A DNA stretch of 64,000 nt from Bradyrhizobium yuanmingense (lineage in GTDB: Bacteria; Pseudomonadota; Alphaproteobacteria; Rhizobiales; Xanthobacteraceae). Position numbers and translations under genes: made by a program. The first letter of the stretch is position 1. Each line of letters begins with the position of its first letter. Below the pieces are notes generated by a model, which saw only the letters and a program-made list of their open reading frames with translations, was not told where the DNA came from and searched no databases. The DNA is taken from contig NZ_FMAE01000002.1 in assembly GCF_900094575.1 (NCBI RefSeq), positions 744,001 to 808,000 on the forward strand, given 5' to 3'. Shown piece by piece: positions 26,520 through 37,341 of the stretch.

Positions 26520-26538
26520 GATGAAGCAAAGTGCATGT
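26520..26538. promoter_or_regulatory. Proposed BoxR operator half-site upstream of boxC
   Basis: GATGAAGCAAAGTGCATGT, the reference copy of the motif shared with the transporter and ligase control regions. It begins 17 bp after the hydrolase stop and lies 90 bp before the boxC start, next to the larger palindrome at 26568. Confidence 0.5.
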
Positions 26539-26567
26539 GAGTTCGAGATTCGGGCTGGACTAGCCCA

Positions 26568-26593
26568 GTTAGATGCACTATTGTGCATCTAAC
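26568..26593. promoter_or_regulatory. 26-bp inverted repeat upstream of boxC, candidate primary BoxR operator
   Basis: Two perfect 11-bp arms, GTTAGATGCAC and GTGCATCTAAC, separated by TATT. The centre gives TGCA-N6-TGCA, the same spacing as the transporter site. It ends 34 bp before the boxC start codon, a repressor-like position. BoxR binding is inferred from location and from TGCA repeats reported for BzdR/BoxR operators. Confidence 0.65.
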
Positions 26594-26627
26594 GCTCCAA
26601 ATGCATAACCAAGCTTAAGGGTGGCTC

Positions 26628-28316
26628 ATGGCCGGGGAAGATCGGCGCCTCGCAGGCGGCGCGACATTCATCGATTTCCAGACCGAACCGTCCCGCTACA
26701 AGCATTGGAAGCTCGCGGTCGACGGCGACGTCGCGACGTTGACCATGGACGTCGACGAGAATGGCGGCCTGTTCGAAGGCTACCAGCTCAAGCTCAATTC
26801 CTACGATCTCGGCGTCGACATTGAGCTCGCCGACGCGATCCAGCGCCTGCGCTTCGAGCATCCCGAGGTGAAGGTCGTGGTGCTGCGCTCGGCCAAGAAC
26901 CGCGTGTTCTGCGCTGGCGCCAACATCCGCATGCTCGCGGGCTCGACCCATGCCCACAAGGTGAACTTTTGCAAGTTCACCAACGAGACCCGCAACGGCA
27001 TGGAAGACTCCTCGGAGAATTCCGGCCAGCGCTTCATCACCGTCGTGAACGGCTCGGCCGCCGGCGGCGGCTATGAGCTCGCGCTCGCGACCGATCACAT
27101 CATCCTCGCCGACGACGGCTCGTCCGCCGTGGCGCTGCCCGAAGTGCCGCTGCTCGCGGTGCTGCCGGGCACCGGCGGTCTCACGCGGGTGGTCGACAAG
27201 CGCAAGGTGCGGCGCGACCACGCCGATGTCTTCTGCACCATCGAGGAAGGCGTGAAGGGCAAGCGCGCCGTGCAATGGCGCCTCGTCGACGAGATCGCGC
27301 CGAACTCCAAGCTGGAAGCAAAGATCGCCGAGCGCGCCAAGGAATTCGCAGGCCAATCGAAGCGCAAGGGCAGCGGCAAGGGCATCGCGCTGACGCCGCT
27401 CCGGCGCCTGATCGACGAAAACAGCATCCGCTACGGCTTCGTCACCGTCGATATCGATCGCACAGCGCGCATCGCCACCATCTCGATCAAGGCGCCGGAG
27501 ACCGCGCCGCCCGCCGACATCGACGGCATGATGGCGCAAGGCGCCTCGTTCTGGCCGCTGCAAGTGGCGCGCGAGCTCGACGACGCCATCCTTCACTTAC
27601 GCATCAACGAGCTCGAGATCGCGATGCTCGTCTTCAAGAGCCACGGCGACCGTGCCCATGTGCTGGCCTGCGATGCGTTCCTCGAAGCCAACAAGGCGCA
27701 TTGGCTGGTCAACGAGATCAGGCATTACTGGAAGCGCGTGCTCAAGCGCGTCGACGTCACTTCGCGCACGCTGGTGACGCTGGTCGAGCCCGGCTCCTGC
27801 TTTGCCGGCACGCTCGCCGAGCTCGTCTTCGCCGCCGACCGCTCCTACATGCTGATCGGCACCCGCCAGGGCGACAATCGTCCGCCGCCGTCGATCGAGC
27901 TGTCCGCCATGAATTTCGGCCCGTACCCGATGAGCCACGGCCTGACACGGCTGGAGTCGCGCTTCCAAGCCGACCCGTCCGATCTGGAGCGCGTGGAAGC
28001 AACGCTCGGCACCAGCCTCGACGCCGAGCAGGCCGAAGAGCTCGGCCTCGTCACCTTCGCGCTCGACGACATCGACTGGGACGATGAGGTCCGCGTGTTC
28101 CTCGAGGAGCGCGCCAGCTTCTCGCCCGACAGCCTCACCGGCATGGAAGCCAGCCTGCGCTTCGTTGGCCCGGAAACGATGGAATCGAAGATCTTCGCGC
28201 GCCTCACCGCCTGGCAGAACTGGATCTTCCAGCGCCCGAACGCCGTCGGCGAGGAAGGCGCGCTGCGCCGCTACGGCAGCGGCCAGAAACCGAAATTCGA
28301 TATGACGCGAGTCTAG
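26628..28316 (+). CDS. boxC: Benzoyl-CoA-dihydrodiol lyase (BoxC)
   Basis: 562 residues, the size of characterised BoxC. Two crotonase-like modules; the first has the oxyanion motifs FCAGANIRM (94-102) and NGSAAGGGYELALATD (141-156), and the second repeats the fold from about residue 300. It opens the non-aromatic ring of the 2,3-epoxide/dihydrodiol of benzoyl-CoA to a semialdehyde-CoA plus formate. It is followed by boxB and preceded by the strongest operator candidate in the cluster. Confidence 0.92.
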   Translation: MAGEDRRLAGGATFIDFQTEPSRYKHWKLAVDGDVATLTMDVDENGGLFEGYQLKLNSYDLGVDIELADAIQRLRFEHPEVKVVVLRSAKNRVFCAGANIRMLAGSTHAHKVNFCKFTNETRNGMEDSSENSGQRFITVVNGSAAGGGYELALATDHIILADDGSSAVALPEVPLLAVLPGTGGLTRVVDKRKVRRDHADVFCTIEEGVKGKRAVQWRLVDEIAPNSKLEAKIAERAKEFAGQSKRKGSGKGIALTPLRRLIDENSIRYGFVTVDIDRTARIATISIKAPETAPPADIDGMMAQGASFWPLQVARELDDAILHLRINELEIAMLVFKSHGDRAHVLACDAFLEANKAHWLVNEIRHYWKRVLKRVDVTSRTLVTLVEPGSCFAGTLAELVFAADRSYMLIGTRQGDNRPPPSIELSAMNFGPYPMSHGLTRLESRFQADPSDLERVEATLGTSLDAEQAEELGLVTFALDDIDWDDEVRVFLEERASFSPDSLTGMEASLRFVGPETMESKIFARLTAWQNWIFQRPNAVGEEGALRRYGSGQKPKFDMTRV

Positions 28317-28381
28317 CGAGTAGGGAGCGGCGAATGGCGAATAGGGAATGCCCATTCGCTACTCGCCATTCGCCATTCGCC
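28316..28381. repeat. GCGAATGG-type intergenic repeat between boxC and boxB
   Basis: Left arm GGCGAATGGCGAATAGGGAA and right arm TTCGCTACTCGCCATTCGCC are mostly inverted, so the transcript would fold between the two cistrons. This repeat begins at the boxC stop and ends 36 bp before the boxB start. A GGGAGG ribosome-binding site for boxB follows it. Confidence 0.7.
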
Positions 28382-28416
28382 CCTTCAAACGAGCTAGTCC
28401 CACACGGGAGGTCCCC

Positions 28417-29868
<1,452 letters not shown>

Positions 29869-29906
29869 GGCGCTTGCGACGCACCACGACCGTTCCACAC
29901 CCATAG

Positions 29907-29980
29907 CGTCATCGCCCGGCTTGACCGGGCGATCCAGTATTCCAGAGGCGGTGTGATAGACGCGAGGCGCCGCGGCGTAC
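29907..29980. repeat. Truncated intergenic repeat, family B copy 2
   Basis: Starts like the complete copy at 50.7 kb (CGTCATCGCCCGGCTTGACC, then ATCCAGTATTCC and CGCGGCGTAC), but the closing arm TGGATGCCCCGGTCAAGCC is missing after 29980. The break coincides with the edge of a less GC-rich gene group, so the element may have been cut by an insertion or deletion. Confidence 0.6.
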
Positions 29981-30024
29981 TCACACGCCAGCCTGCCCAC
30001 CGCCTGCTTGCCCCAAGAACAAAG

Positions 30025-31596
30025 CTATTCGGGTAGTCCCGCCTTGATCATCGCTTCCAAGAGTTCCGCTCTAAGCTTGGGCGAATAGTGCGGGGCAGCC
30101 ACAGTTGATCGTCGAGAGCCAGAAGATCGGCGGAGAATTTCTGCCATCAGCTTTTGAGCGTCGTCCAATCGTCCAGCGCCCACGTAGCAGAGGATGGCCT
30201 GAGCCATTCCTACATTAAACGCCGGGGGGAAGGCTCGAACGGCTTTGTCAGCCCACTCACCCGCTTCGGCATGTCTGCCGGCGTTGTGATGCGCTAGAGC
30301 AAGTCCCAGCATTGCGTTGTAGTTGAAAGGATCGCGCGGACTTAGGTGCAGAGCCAGCTCAAGGTCCGCAACGGCGGCATCGGATTCGCCTTGCCAACCT
30401 CGAATGAGGCCCCGCGCGTGAAGTGCGGGTCCATAGGTTGGATTGAAGTGGATGGCGCGCTCGACTAATTCAACCCCGCCATTGAGGTCGAGCGCGAACC
30501 AGAACAGGAGAAAGCCCACAACGGTTAAGGCCATTGCGTCGTCTGCCCCAAGCTCCTTTAAACGTTCGGCAATCTGCAAGACCTGAGCGTTGTCTTCGAC
30601 AAAGTCTCCAGGCCAATTGTTGGCCCTTCGCCACGCTATGCAAGTTGCAACACCGCCATACGCAGGCGCAAAGCTGCGATCAAGAGCAATCGCTTGCTCG
30701 AAATGCCTCGAAGCAGCTTCATTATTCTGTGGAGTGGTTGGGAAACGAATATGAGGCAAACCGCGATAATACGCTGTCACCGCATCGATGTTACCGGTCC
30801 TTCTTCGACTGGCTCTGTCGATCTCGGCACGATCGACTTCTGGCGCGATGGCCCCGACCACGTGTAGCGCGACCTTGTCCTGTAAATCGAAAACGTTTCC
30901 CAAAGCGCCTTCAAACCGATCGGCCCAAAGGTGCGCGCCAGTTGCAACATCGATCAATTGTGCATTGATTCTTAGCTGCGACCCTTCCTTGCGCACACTG
31001 CCTTCGAGCACGTATCGCACGCCAAGCTCCTGGCCGACGCGCTTGATGTCGACAGCCTTACCTTTGTAGGTGAACGAGGAGTTGCGAGCGATGACAGAGA
31101 GCGTCCTGAAGCGCGAGAGAGCAGTAATGATATCGTCAACCAACCCATCGGCGAAGTATTCTTGTTCTGGACGGGCCGGCATGGACTGGAACGGCAACAC
31201 GGCAATCGCGGGTTTGTCGGACGGCCCGGGAGCTGGTGTCGGGGGTTGAAGTGCGTCATTTGGGACCGCAGCATCATCCTGTCCGCCGATTTCCTGCACG
31301 CTGCCAATGAAGCGAAAGCCCTTCCTCTGTAGCGTCTTAATGAGGCGCTGCTGATCGCCGGCATCGTTGATTGCAGCGCGCGCTGCATTGAGGCGGGTCG
31401 CAAGCGCGGCATCCGAGATGGCGCGGCCGCCCCAAATGGCGGAAATCAGATCGTCCTTGCTAACCACGCGCTGGCGGTTGCGGATCAGGTAGAGAAGCAC
31501 GTCGAAGGCCTGCGGCGTCACCGAAACCGCATCGATCCCCCTGCGTAGCTCCCGCTTGTCGGCGTCGAGCGCAAAATCTTCAAACAGATAGCGCAT
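30025..31596 (-). CDS. CadC-like winged-helix regulator with TolB-like and TPR domains
   Basis: 523 residues. Residues 1-95 are an OmpR/CadC-type winged helix (LFEDFALDADKRELRRG...VSKDDLISAIWGGR). Residues 125-255 form a TolB-like N-terminal/adenylate-cyclase-associated domain (IAVLPFQSM, YFADGLVDDIITALSRFRTLSVIARNSSF), and residues 280-500 hold TPR repeats. Such proteins are common one-component regulators in bradyrhizobia; target unknown. Base composition looks clearly less GC-rich than the neighbouring box genes, which suggests a separate origin. Confidence 0.85.
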   Translation of the reverse strand: MRYLFEDFALDADKRELRRGIDAVSVTPQAFDVLLYLIRNRQRVVSKDDLISAIWGGRAISDAALATRLNAARAAINDAGDQQRLIKTLQRKGFRFIGSVQEIGGQDDAAVPNDALQPPTPAPGPSDKPAIAVLPFQSMPARPEQEYFADGLVDDIITALSRFRTLSVIARNSSFTYKGKAVDIKRVGQELGVRYVLEGSVRKEGSQLRINAQLIDVATGAHLWADRFEGALGNVFDLQDKVALHVVGAIAPEVDRAEIDRASRRRTGNIDAVTAYYRGLPHIRFPTTPQNNEAASRHFEQAIALDRSFAPAYGGVATCIAWRRANNWPGDFVEDNAQVLQIAERLKELGADDAMALTVVGFLLFWFALDLNGGVELVERAIHFNPTYGPALHARGLIRGWQGESDAAVADLELALHLSPRDPFNYNAMLGLALAHHNAGRHAEAGEWADKAVRAFPPAFNVGMAQAILCYVGAGRLDDAQKLMAEILRRSSGSRRSTVAAPHYSPKLRAELLEAMIKAGLPE

Positions 31597-31760
31597 CAGC
31601 TCGTCCGTTCCTCCAGCAGCACGAGCGTAGCACAGCCTAGCAAGCGGGGAGTGTGCGAAATCAGCCGTCGATAATGAAAATGTAAGTGGTCAGTAAAGTG
31701 TTGAGGTCGCGCTTCGCGCATCCTTGCCAGGCGAAACCCTCGAGACCGGAGGTGATGGCG

Positions 31761-32642
31761 ATGAACACAGCCTCAACAATGCTGCAGGATAGGCACGGCC
31801 CCATCGACTATGGCGAGGAGGGCACGGGCCCCACCATCGTGTTCGTTCCGGGATCGTGGGCGACCGCGTCAACCTGGCGGGGCGTGATCGAGGCGCTCGG
31901 CGGTCGTTTCCGGACGGTGACGACGAGCCTTCCGGGTTATGGCGGCACGAGGGACCGACGGACGGCTGCCGATACATCGATCGATCGGCAGGCGGAGATC
32001 ATCGAAGCCGTGATCCGCCGGGCCGGCGGTCCCGTGCATCTCGTCGGACATTCCCTCGGCGCGCTCGCGTGTCTGGACGTCGCGCTGTGCGGGATGCTGC
32101 CGCTCATGAGCCTGACCCTGATAGAGCCGGTGGCTTTCGGCCTGCTGCGCCGGGAGAGCCAGCTTGCGCTGTATGAGCAGTTCACGGCGATGCGCGATGC
32201 ATACTTCCAGGCGTTCGAAAACGGCGAGAGGGAAGCCGCGCTCCGGGCGATCGATTATCTCGGCGGTGAGGGCAGCTTCGATGCCCTGCCGTCCCGGATG
32301 CGACAATACATCGTTAGGACGACCGCGACCCAGGTTCTGGACATGCGTTCGACATTCGATCCACCATTATCGGCTTTCGCCAACATCCTGCTCCCAACCC
32401 GCCTCATCTGCGGTGAGCGTAGCCCGCAAGCGTTGCAGCGAAGCGCGGAAATCCTGACCCGTGCGTTGGCGAACGCGTCGCTATGCACGATAGCGGGCGC
32501 AACCCACTTTATGCCGGGCACGCACGCTGCGGAAGTAGCCCAGCGCATTGGTGACCATGTGTCTACGACCGAAGCGCTTGCTTGGGACAGCCTGTCCATC
32601 GCCTCTCCGTTCAGTTCACGATCGCTCGGCCATGCGGTCTAG
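31761..32642 (+). CDS. Alpha/beta hydrolase
   Basis: 293 residues from the ATG at 31761, with GGAGG eight bases upstream; ATG 31755 is too close to it. The nucleophile motif is GHSLGA (residues 97-102 region), with oxyanion residues in FVPGSWATASTW and a His in GATHFMPGTH. Short and soluble, without a signal peptide. Substrate unknown. It faces the SDR gene that follows by 120 bp in the same direction. Confidence 0.8.
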   Translation: MNTASTMLQDRHGPIDYGEEGTGPTIVFVPGSWATASTWRGVIEALGGRFRTVTTSLPGYGGTRDRRTAADTSIDRQAEIIEAVIRRAGGPVHLVGHSLGALACLDVALCGMLPLMSLTLIEPVAFGLLRRESQLALYEQFTAMRDAYFQAFENGEREAALRAIDYLGGEGSFDALPSRMRQYIVRTTATQVLDMRSTFDPPLSAFANILLPTRLICGERSPQALQRSAEILTRALANASLCTIAGATHFMPGTHAAEVAQRIGDHVSTTEALAWDSLSIASPFSSRSLGHAV

Positions 32643-32762
32643 ATCACCAACTGCTTCCGCAGCGCCCTCGCCGGCTGCCTCGGTCATCGCAGGCGCGGAG
32701 CCAGCGCCCCGCGGCGCAATTTCCCGGGCGAACTGGTTGAGTGAAAGCAAGGTGGAACGCGC

Positions 32763-33617
32763 ATGAGAGACTTGATTGGACAGACCGCATTCGTGACTGG
32801 CGCTGCCTCGGGCATCGGACTGGGGATCGCGACTGTGCTGTCGCGGGCGGGCGTGAGGGTCATGCTCTGCGATATCGAGGAGGAGGCGCTGAAAAAAGTG
32901 GTCGCGGACCTGAAGACACGAACCAAAGCCGATGTCGATGGCATGAAAGCGGACGTTTCGCTCAAGGGCGAACTTCAGACGGCAGCGGACGCGACCGTCG
33001 CGCGGTACGGCAGAATCCACATATTGGTCAACAATGCGGGCGTGGGTGGCGGCGGCACCTTTGGTGAGTGGACTGATTCAGGCTGGAACTGGGTCCTCGG
33101 CGTCAATCTGATGTCGGTGATCTGGGGCTTCGAGATATTCGGTCCGCTGATCGAAGCGCACGGCGAAGGAGGGCAGGTTGTTTCCACGGCGTCCGTCTCC
33201 GGACTGATTACGGGACCAAGTCCGGCATACGATGTAAGCAAATATGGAGTGGTGGCGCTCTCCGAGGGGATGCGTAACGTGCTCGCGCCGAGGAAGATTG
33301 GGGTCTCCGTTCTGTGTCCGGGCTTTATCCGCACGCAGATCATGAACTCTCGGCGCAACGTGCCGCACCGATTTGCCGGGGCTGTCGGCAACCCTCCGCC
33401 GACAGAAGGACCACGCGCGGAGATCATCAAGGCATTGCATGAACGGATCAACAACGGCGTTGATCCGCTCTACGTAGGCGAGCTGGTTCGCGAGGCCATC
33501 GAAAACGACTGGCCCTACATTTTCACCGATACTGAGCACGAACCATTCATCGAGCAGCGCTTCGCAGCGATCAAGCAAGGATTCGACCGGATACGCGGAC
33601 GAACGCCGCGACGCTAG
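32763..33617 (+). CDS. Short-chain dehydrogenase/reductase (SDR)
   Basis: 284 residues. Cofactor motif TGAASGIG (13-20), NNAG (90s) and the catalytic S-Y-K (STASVSG...SPAYDVSKYG). C-terminal extension of about 60 residues compared with minimal SDRs, including EHEPFIEQRF. NAD(P)-dependent oxidation of an alcohol is expected. Substrate unknown; together with the hydrolase it may form a small catabolic pair. Confidence 0.85.
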   Translation: MRDLIGQTAFVTGAASGIGLGIATVLSRAGVRVMLCDIEEEALKKVVADLKTRTKADVDGMKADVSLKGELQTAADATVARYGRIHILVNNAGVGGGGTFGEWTDSGWNWVLGVNLMSVIWGFEIFGPLIEAHGEGGQVVSTASVSGLITGPSPAYDVSKYGVVALSEGMRNVLAPRKIGVSVLCPGFIRTQIMNSRRNVPHRFAGAVGNPPPTEGPRAEIIKALHERINNGVDPLYVGELVREAIENDWPYIFTDTEHEPFIEQRFAAIKQGFDRIRGRTPRR

Positions 33618-33817
33618 CTCTCGCATCCATAGATTTTGAGTACACGCGCCGCCTCGACGCGTGTTTTGCCCGACGTGTCAACTGCATGGCGGCTGCAAAT
33701 GTTGTCTCCAGGCCGCTCGAAAGATCCCTTATCGATCAAGGGGCCCGCTACTGTGCATGGGGTTGTTTTCGACGTTTTGGTTTTGAGCCCCGATGCACGT
33801 GACGGGAGACCGCCGGA

Positions 33818-34630
33818 TCAATCGCTATCCCACCCGCTGCCCTTGATCCCGGGGTTCGCATAGACGATGCCGCCGTCCACCGCGATGGTCGCGCCGACCA
33901 CGTAATCGCCGGCGCGGGAGGCGAGGTAGATCGCAGCGCCCGCCATGTCCTCGTCGGTGCCGATGCGGCCCACGGGGACGCGCGTTGCGACCTCGTCGGC
34001 GTGGTCGCGCGCGGCGCGGTTCATGTCTGACTTGAACGGGCCCGGCGCGATTGCGGTGACCACGATGTGGTCCGGGATCAGCTTCACCGCCATGCGCCGC
34101 GTCAGATGAATCAGCCCGGCCTTGCTCGCGGCATAGGAATAGGTCTCGCCGGGATTGACGAAGATGCCGTCGATCGAGGCGATGTTGATCACCTTCGCCG
34201 GCCGTTCCGCGCTCGCTGACGTGCGCAGCGTCGGCGCCAACGCCTTGGTCAGGAAGAACGGCGCCTTGACGTTGAGGTTCATCACCTTGTCCCAGCCGTT
34301 CTCCGGAAATTCGTCGAACTCCGCGCCCCAGGCCGCGCCCGCATTGTTGACGAGGATGTCGAGCCGGGACTCGCGTTTCCCGAACTCGCTGGCCAGCAGC
34401 TCGGCGCCGGCAACGGTCGAGATGTCGATCGGCAGCGCGATGCATTCCCCGTCATATTGCGCGCTGAGCTCCTTCGCGGTGGCCTCGCACGGTCCGGCCT
34501 TGCGCGCGGTGATGTAGACCTTTGCCGCGCCGGCGCTGAGAAATCCCGCCGCGATCATCTTTCCGATGCCGCGCGAGCCGCCGGTTACCAGCGCGATGCG
34601 GCCTTTGAGCGAGAACAGATCGTTGAACAT
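33818..34630 (-). CDS. Short-chain dehydrogenase/reductase (SDR)
   Basis: 270 residues from the ATG at 34630 (MFNDLFSLKGRIALVTGGSRGIG). TGGSRGIG, NNAG, the catalytic S-Y-K (NIASIDG...YSYAASKAG) and the PG motif are intact. The layout resembles the gluconate/3-oxoacyl reductase group. A longer frame reaching 34771 has a non-homologous N-terminus and is rejected. The gene is 91 bp downstream of the polysaccharide deacetylase on the same strand. Confidence 0.87.
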   Translation of the reverse strand: MFNDLFSLKGRIALVTGGSRGIGKMIAAGFLSAGAAKVYITARKAGPCEATAKELSAQYDGECIALPIDISTVAGAELLASEFGKRESRLDILVNNAGAAWGAEFDEFPENGWDKVMNLNVKAPFFLTKALAPTLRTSASAERPAKVINIASIDGIFVNPGETYSYAASKAGLIHLTRRMAVKLIPDHIVVTAIAPGPFKSDMNRAARDHADEVATRVPVGRIGTDEDMAGAAIYLASRAGDYVVGATIAVDGGIVYANPGIKGSGWDSD

Positions 34631-34721
34631 GCGTCCCTCCCTTGGTTGCCGCCGGTTGTGGGCGGAGCGGGGAGGGGTGTCAAGGAAGGCACGCTTGTCC
34701 TCGACCAGTGCAGATTGAGGC

Positions 34722-35780
34722 CTACGCCGCCGCGATGCGGCGGAAGCCGTTCCACATCGCGGTCGCGGCACCCGAGGTCAGCACCGGCAGGATCCGCGCG
34801 TCCTGATAATTGCCATTGAGCGAGACGCGGGGCAGCGCGGTCATGTGGCCGGCGTTCTCCGCGAACAGCATGCCGGGCCGCGTCGTCACCGCGGTCTTGA
34901 AACCGGCGGATGCGGCAAGGGCGAATTCGCGCGCGCCCGCGGCGTCGCGGTCGCCATAGGGATAGGCGAGGTGCAGCACGGGGCGCTCCAGCACCTGCTC
35001 GATCCGCGCGCGGCTTGCGGCCATCTCCTGCGCGGCGATGTCTTCCGTCTGCTTGGCGAGATTGCAATGGCTGATGCTGTGCGCGCCGATCGTGACCAGC
35101 GGATCGGCGGCAAAGGACTTGAGCTCGGCCCAGGACAGGCAGAGGCCGCGGCACTGCGCTTCCATGTCGACGCCGTGAGTCCTGCACAGCGCCCCGATCT
35201 CGCGCGCAAGATCGTGCTCGCCCGGCAGCGCGCGCAGCCAGTCGTGCAGGCGGTCGAATGCCGCCTGCTTCGCCGCGACACTGGTCGCATCGAGCCGCAG
35301 GGCGGAATTGCCGATCTGAATGTCGATCTGCTCGGCCTTGGCGATCACGGCCTCCAGCGCCGTCCACCACAATCGCCCGGTGCCGTCGGCAAAATCGCTC
35401 GTGACATAGACTGCCAGCGGCGCGTCAAATTCGCGCAGCACCGGCAGCGCGTAATCCAGATTGTCGCGGTAACCGTCGTCGAGGGTGAAGGCGGCGAAGC
35501 GACGGTCGAACCGGCCCTGCACCAGCCGCTCATGCAGCTCGTCCATGCTGACGATGTCGATGTCGCGCGAGCGCAAATGGCACAGCGTGGCGCGCAGGAA
35601 GTCGGGGGTGACCTCGAGATGCCGGTTCGGCTGGAACGCAGCCTCGCGCGCCGGCCGCACGTGGTGCAGCATGAAAATGGCGCCGACGCCCGACAAAAGC
35701 GGGCGCAACAGGTGGTGCGCCCCGCTGAGATAGAGTGCTCCCAGCCCGGCGCGGATGACGTTGTTACGCAGTTGTTTCAT
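34722..35780 (-). CDS. Polysaccharide deacetylase family protein (NodB homology domain)
   Basis: 352 residues. Catalytic motif 1 is FTLDDGYRDN (residues 97-106), the metal-binding motif is GAHSISHCNL (233-242) and AYPYGD follows. The N-terminus has a hydrophobic patch but no clear signal peptide. Such proteins remove acetyl groups from cell-surface polysaccharides or peptidoglycan; the exact glycan is unknown. The N-terminal half contains LHHVRPA, typical of the XF_1-type deacetylases near exopolysaccharide genes. Confidence 0.85.
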   Translation of the reverse strand: MKQLRNNVIRAGLGALYLSGAHHLLRPLLSGVGAIFMLHHVRPAREAAFQPNRHLEVTPDFLRATLCHLRSRDIDIVSMDELHERLVQGRFDRRFAAFTLDDGYRDNLDYALPVLREFDAPLAVYVTSDFADGTGRLWWTALEAVIAKAEQIDIQIGNSALRLDATSVAAKQAAFDRLHDWLRALPGEHDLAREIGALCRTHGVDMEAQCRGLCLSWAELKSFAADPLVTIGAHSISHCNLAKQTEDIAAQEMAASRARIEQVLERPVLHLAYPYGDRDAAGAREFALAASAGFKTAVTTRPGMLFAENAGHMTALPRVSLNGNYQDARILPVLTSGAATAMWNGFRRIAAA

Positions 35781-35944
35781 GACCGGGTGGGGGACTTTGG
35801 CATTCCGGCCTCAACTTACGGAAGAACCCTTGAAGAAAAAGTTATTCCGATTGTCCCACCCGGGCCTTGGGACCAGGGCCATTTCCGGTTTGACAGCCTG
35901 CCAAGGGTTTGTTTTGTCTCCGTTTCCAGAGGTCGGGTCGTCGA

Positions 35945-37339
35945 ATGCAGAAGCTTTTCTCGTGGGCCAGCAAATGGTGGCCGGGGTTGATCCCCCTTGC
36001 CGTCATGTGGGGATTTGCGGCCTGGAATAATACCTTACCGGTCGAGGCTGATCTGTCGGCCCGCAGCTCGGCTGCGCTCAAGGACACCGTTCTGGACAAG
36101 ACCCGGATCGCGGTCGACGGCCGCGACGTCAGCCTGGCCGCGGACGCCTTCTCCGAGGAGGGGCGCCGCGACGCAGTGATGGCGGTCGAAACCGTGCCCG
36201 GCGTGCGGCTGGTCGACGACCGGACCCGCCTCGTTCCCGAGGCCAAGCCCTTCGTGTGGAATGCCGAGCGCGACGTGGTGCGGGTGACGCTGTCGGGCTC
36301 CGCGCCGCTGCCATCGATGAGGGCCCGGCTGACCGAGGCGGCCCGCAAGGAAGTCGGCGGCGTCGAGGTCGCCGACCAGATGGGGCTGGCGCGCGGGGCG
36401 CCGCCTCGGTTCGAAGCCGCCGCGATGCTGCTGCTGGATCAGATCGGCAAGCTGAAGGACGGCAAGATCACGATCACCGACACCAAGGTCAATCTGTCGG
36501 GCATGGCGCGCGAGCTCGGCGGCCGTGAGGCGATCGCGGCTGCGCTGAAGAACCTGCCCGAGGGTTTTTCGATTGCGGCCAACGAGATCAAGGCGCCGCC
36601 CTACATCTTCCAGGCCTACAAGGATCCGGTGGCTGCGACGGTGACGCTGACCGGCTATGTTCCGGACAACAACGTCCACGCCGCGATCGGCACCAGCGCC
36701 TCGCGAAAGTTCTTCACCGAAAAGGTCGTCGACAATCTCAAGGCCAGTATCGGCGCCCCCGGCTCCTTCAGCACGGCTGTTATCGCCGCGCTCGGCGCGC
36801 TGTCGCGGCTGTCGACCGGCACGCTGGTCGTCTCCGACCGCGAGGTGAAGCTCTCGGGCGATGCGCTCTACGAGGGCGCCGCCAACGAGATGCGCGCAGG
36901 CCTCGGCAAGGACTTCCCGAAGAACTGGCAGTACAAGCCGGAGATCACGGTGAAGCCCGCCGCAGGCCCGGTCGACGGCACCGTGTGCCAGCAATTGTTC
37001 TCGGAGCTTCTGACCAAGGGCAAGATCCGCTTCGCGAACAGGCGCGCGGACATCGATCCTGACTCGGCCGGCATTCTCGATCGCCTCATCGAGACTGCGC
37101 TGCGCTGCCCCACCACCAATATCGAGGTCGTCGGACATACCGACGCCGATGGCGAGGATGCCTTCAACCAGGCCCTTTCGGAAAAGCGCGCGCAGGCGGT
37201 GATCGACTATCTGGTCAAGGCGGGCCTTCCTGCCAGCCGCTTCACCGCGGTCGGCCATGGCAGCACGCAGCCCGTCGCCGGCAACGACACCGATGAAGGC
37301 AAGGCGCAGAACCGCCGCATCGAATTTCTGGTGAGGTGA
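35945..37339 (+). CDS. OmpA-family envelope protein with BON-like repeats
   Basis: 464 residues from the ATG at 35945 (MQKLFSWASKWWPGLIPLAVMWGFAAW, an uncleaved N-terminal anchor). Residues 50-330 contain repeated BON-like segments (for example VRVTLSGSAPLPSMR and ATVTLTGYVPDNN), and residues 345-464 are an OmpA-like peptidoglycan-binding domain (EVVGHTDADGEDAFNQALSEKRAQAVIDYL...RRIEFLV). It probably ties the membrane to the cell wall. Divergent from the deacetylase. The following membrane protein starts 2 bp after it. Confidence 0.85.
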   Translation: MQKLFSWASKWWPGLIPLAVMWGFAAWNNTLPVEADLSARSSAALKDTVLDKTRIAVDGRDVSLAADAFSEEGRRDAVMAVETVPGVRLVDDRTRLVPEAKPFVWNAERDVVRVTLSGSAPLPSMRARLTEAARKEVGGVEVADQMGLARGAPPRFEAAAMLLLDQIGKLKDGKITITDTKVNLSGMARELGGREAIAAALKNLPEGFSIAANEIKAPPYIFQAYKDPVAATVTLTGYVPDNNVHAAIGTSASRKFFTEKVVDNLKASIGAPGSFSTAVIAALGALSRLSTGTLVVSDREVKLSGDALYEGAANEMRAGLGKDFPKNWQYKPEITVKPAAGPVDGTVCQQLFSELLTKGKIRFANRRADIDPDSAGILDRLIETALRCPTTNIEVVGHTDADGEDAFNQALSEKRAQAVIDYLVKAGLPASRFTAVGHGSTQPVAGNDTDEGKAQNRRIEFLVR

Positions 37340-37341
37340 CG

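Noticed and set aside
33618..33817. Possible gene between the two SDRs
   Set aside because: Only short frames without start signals or recognisable features.
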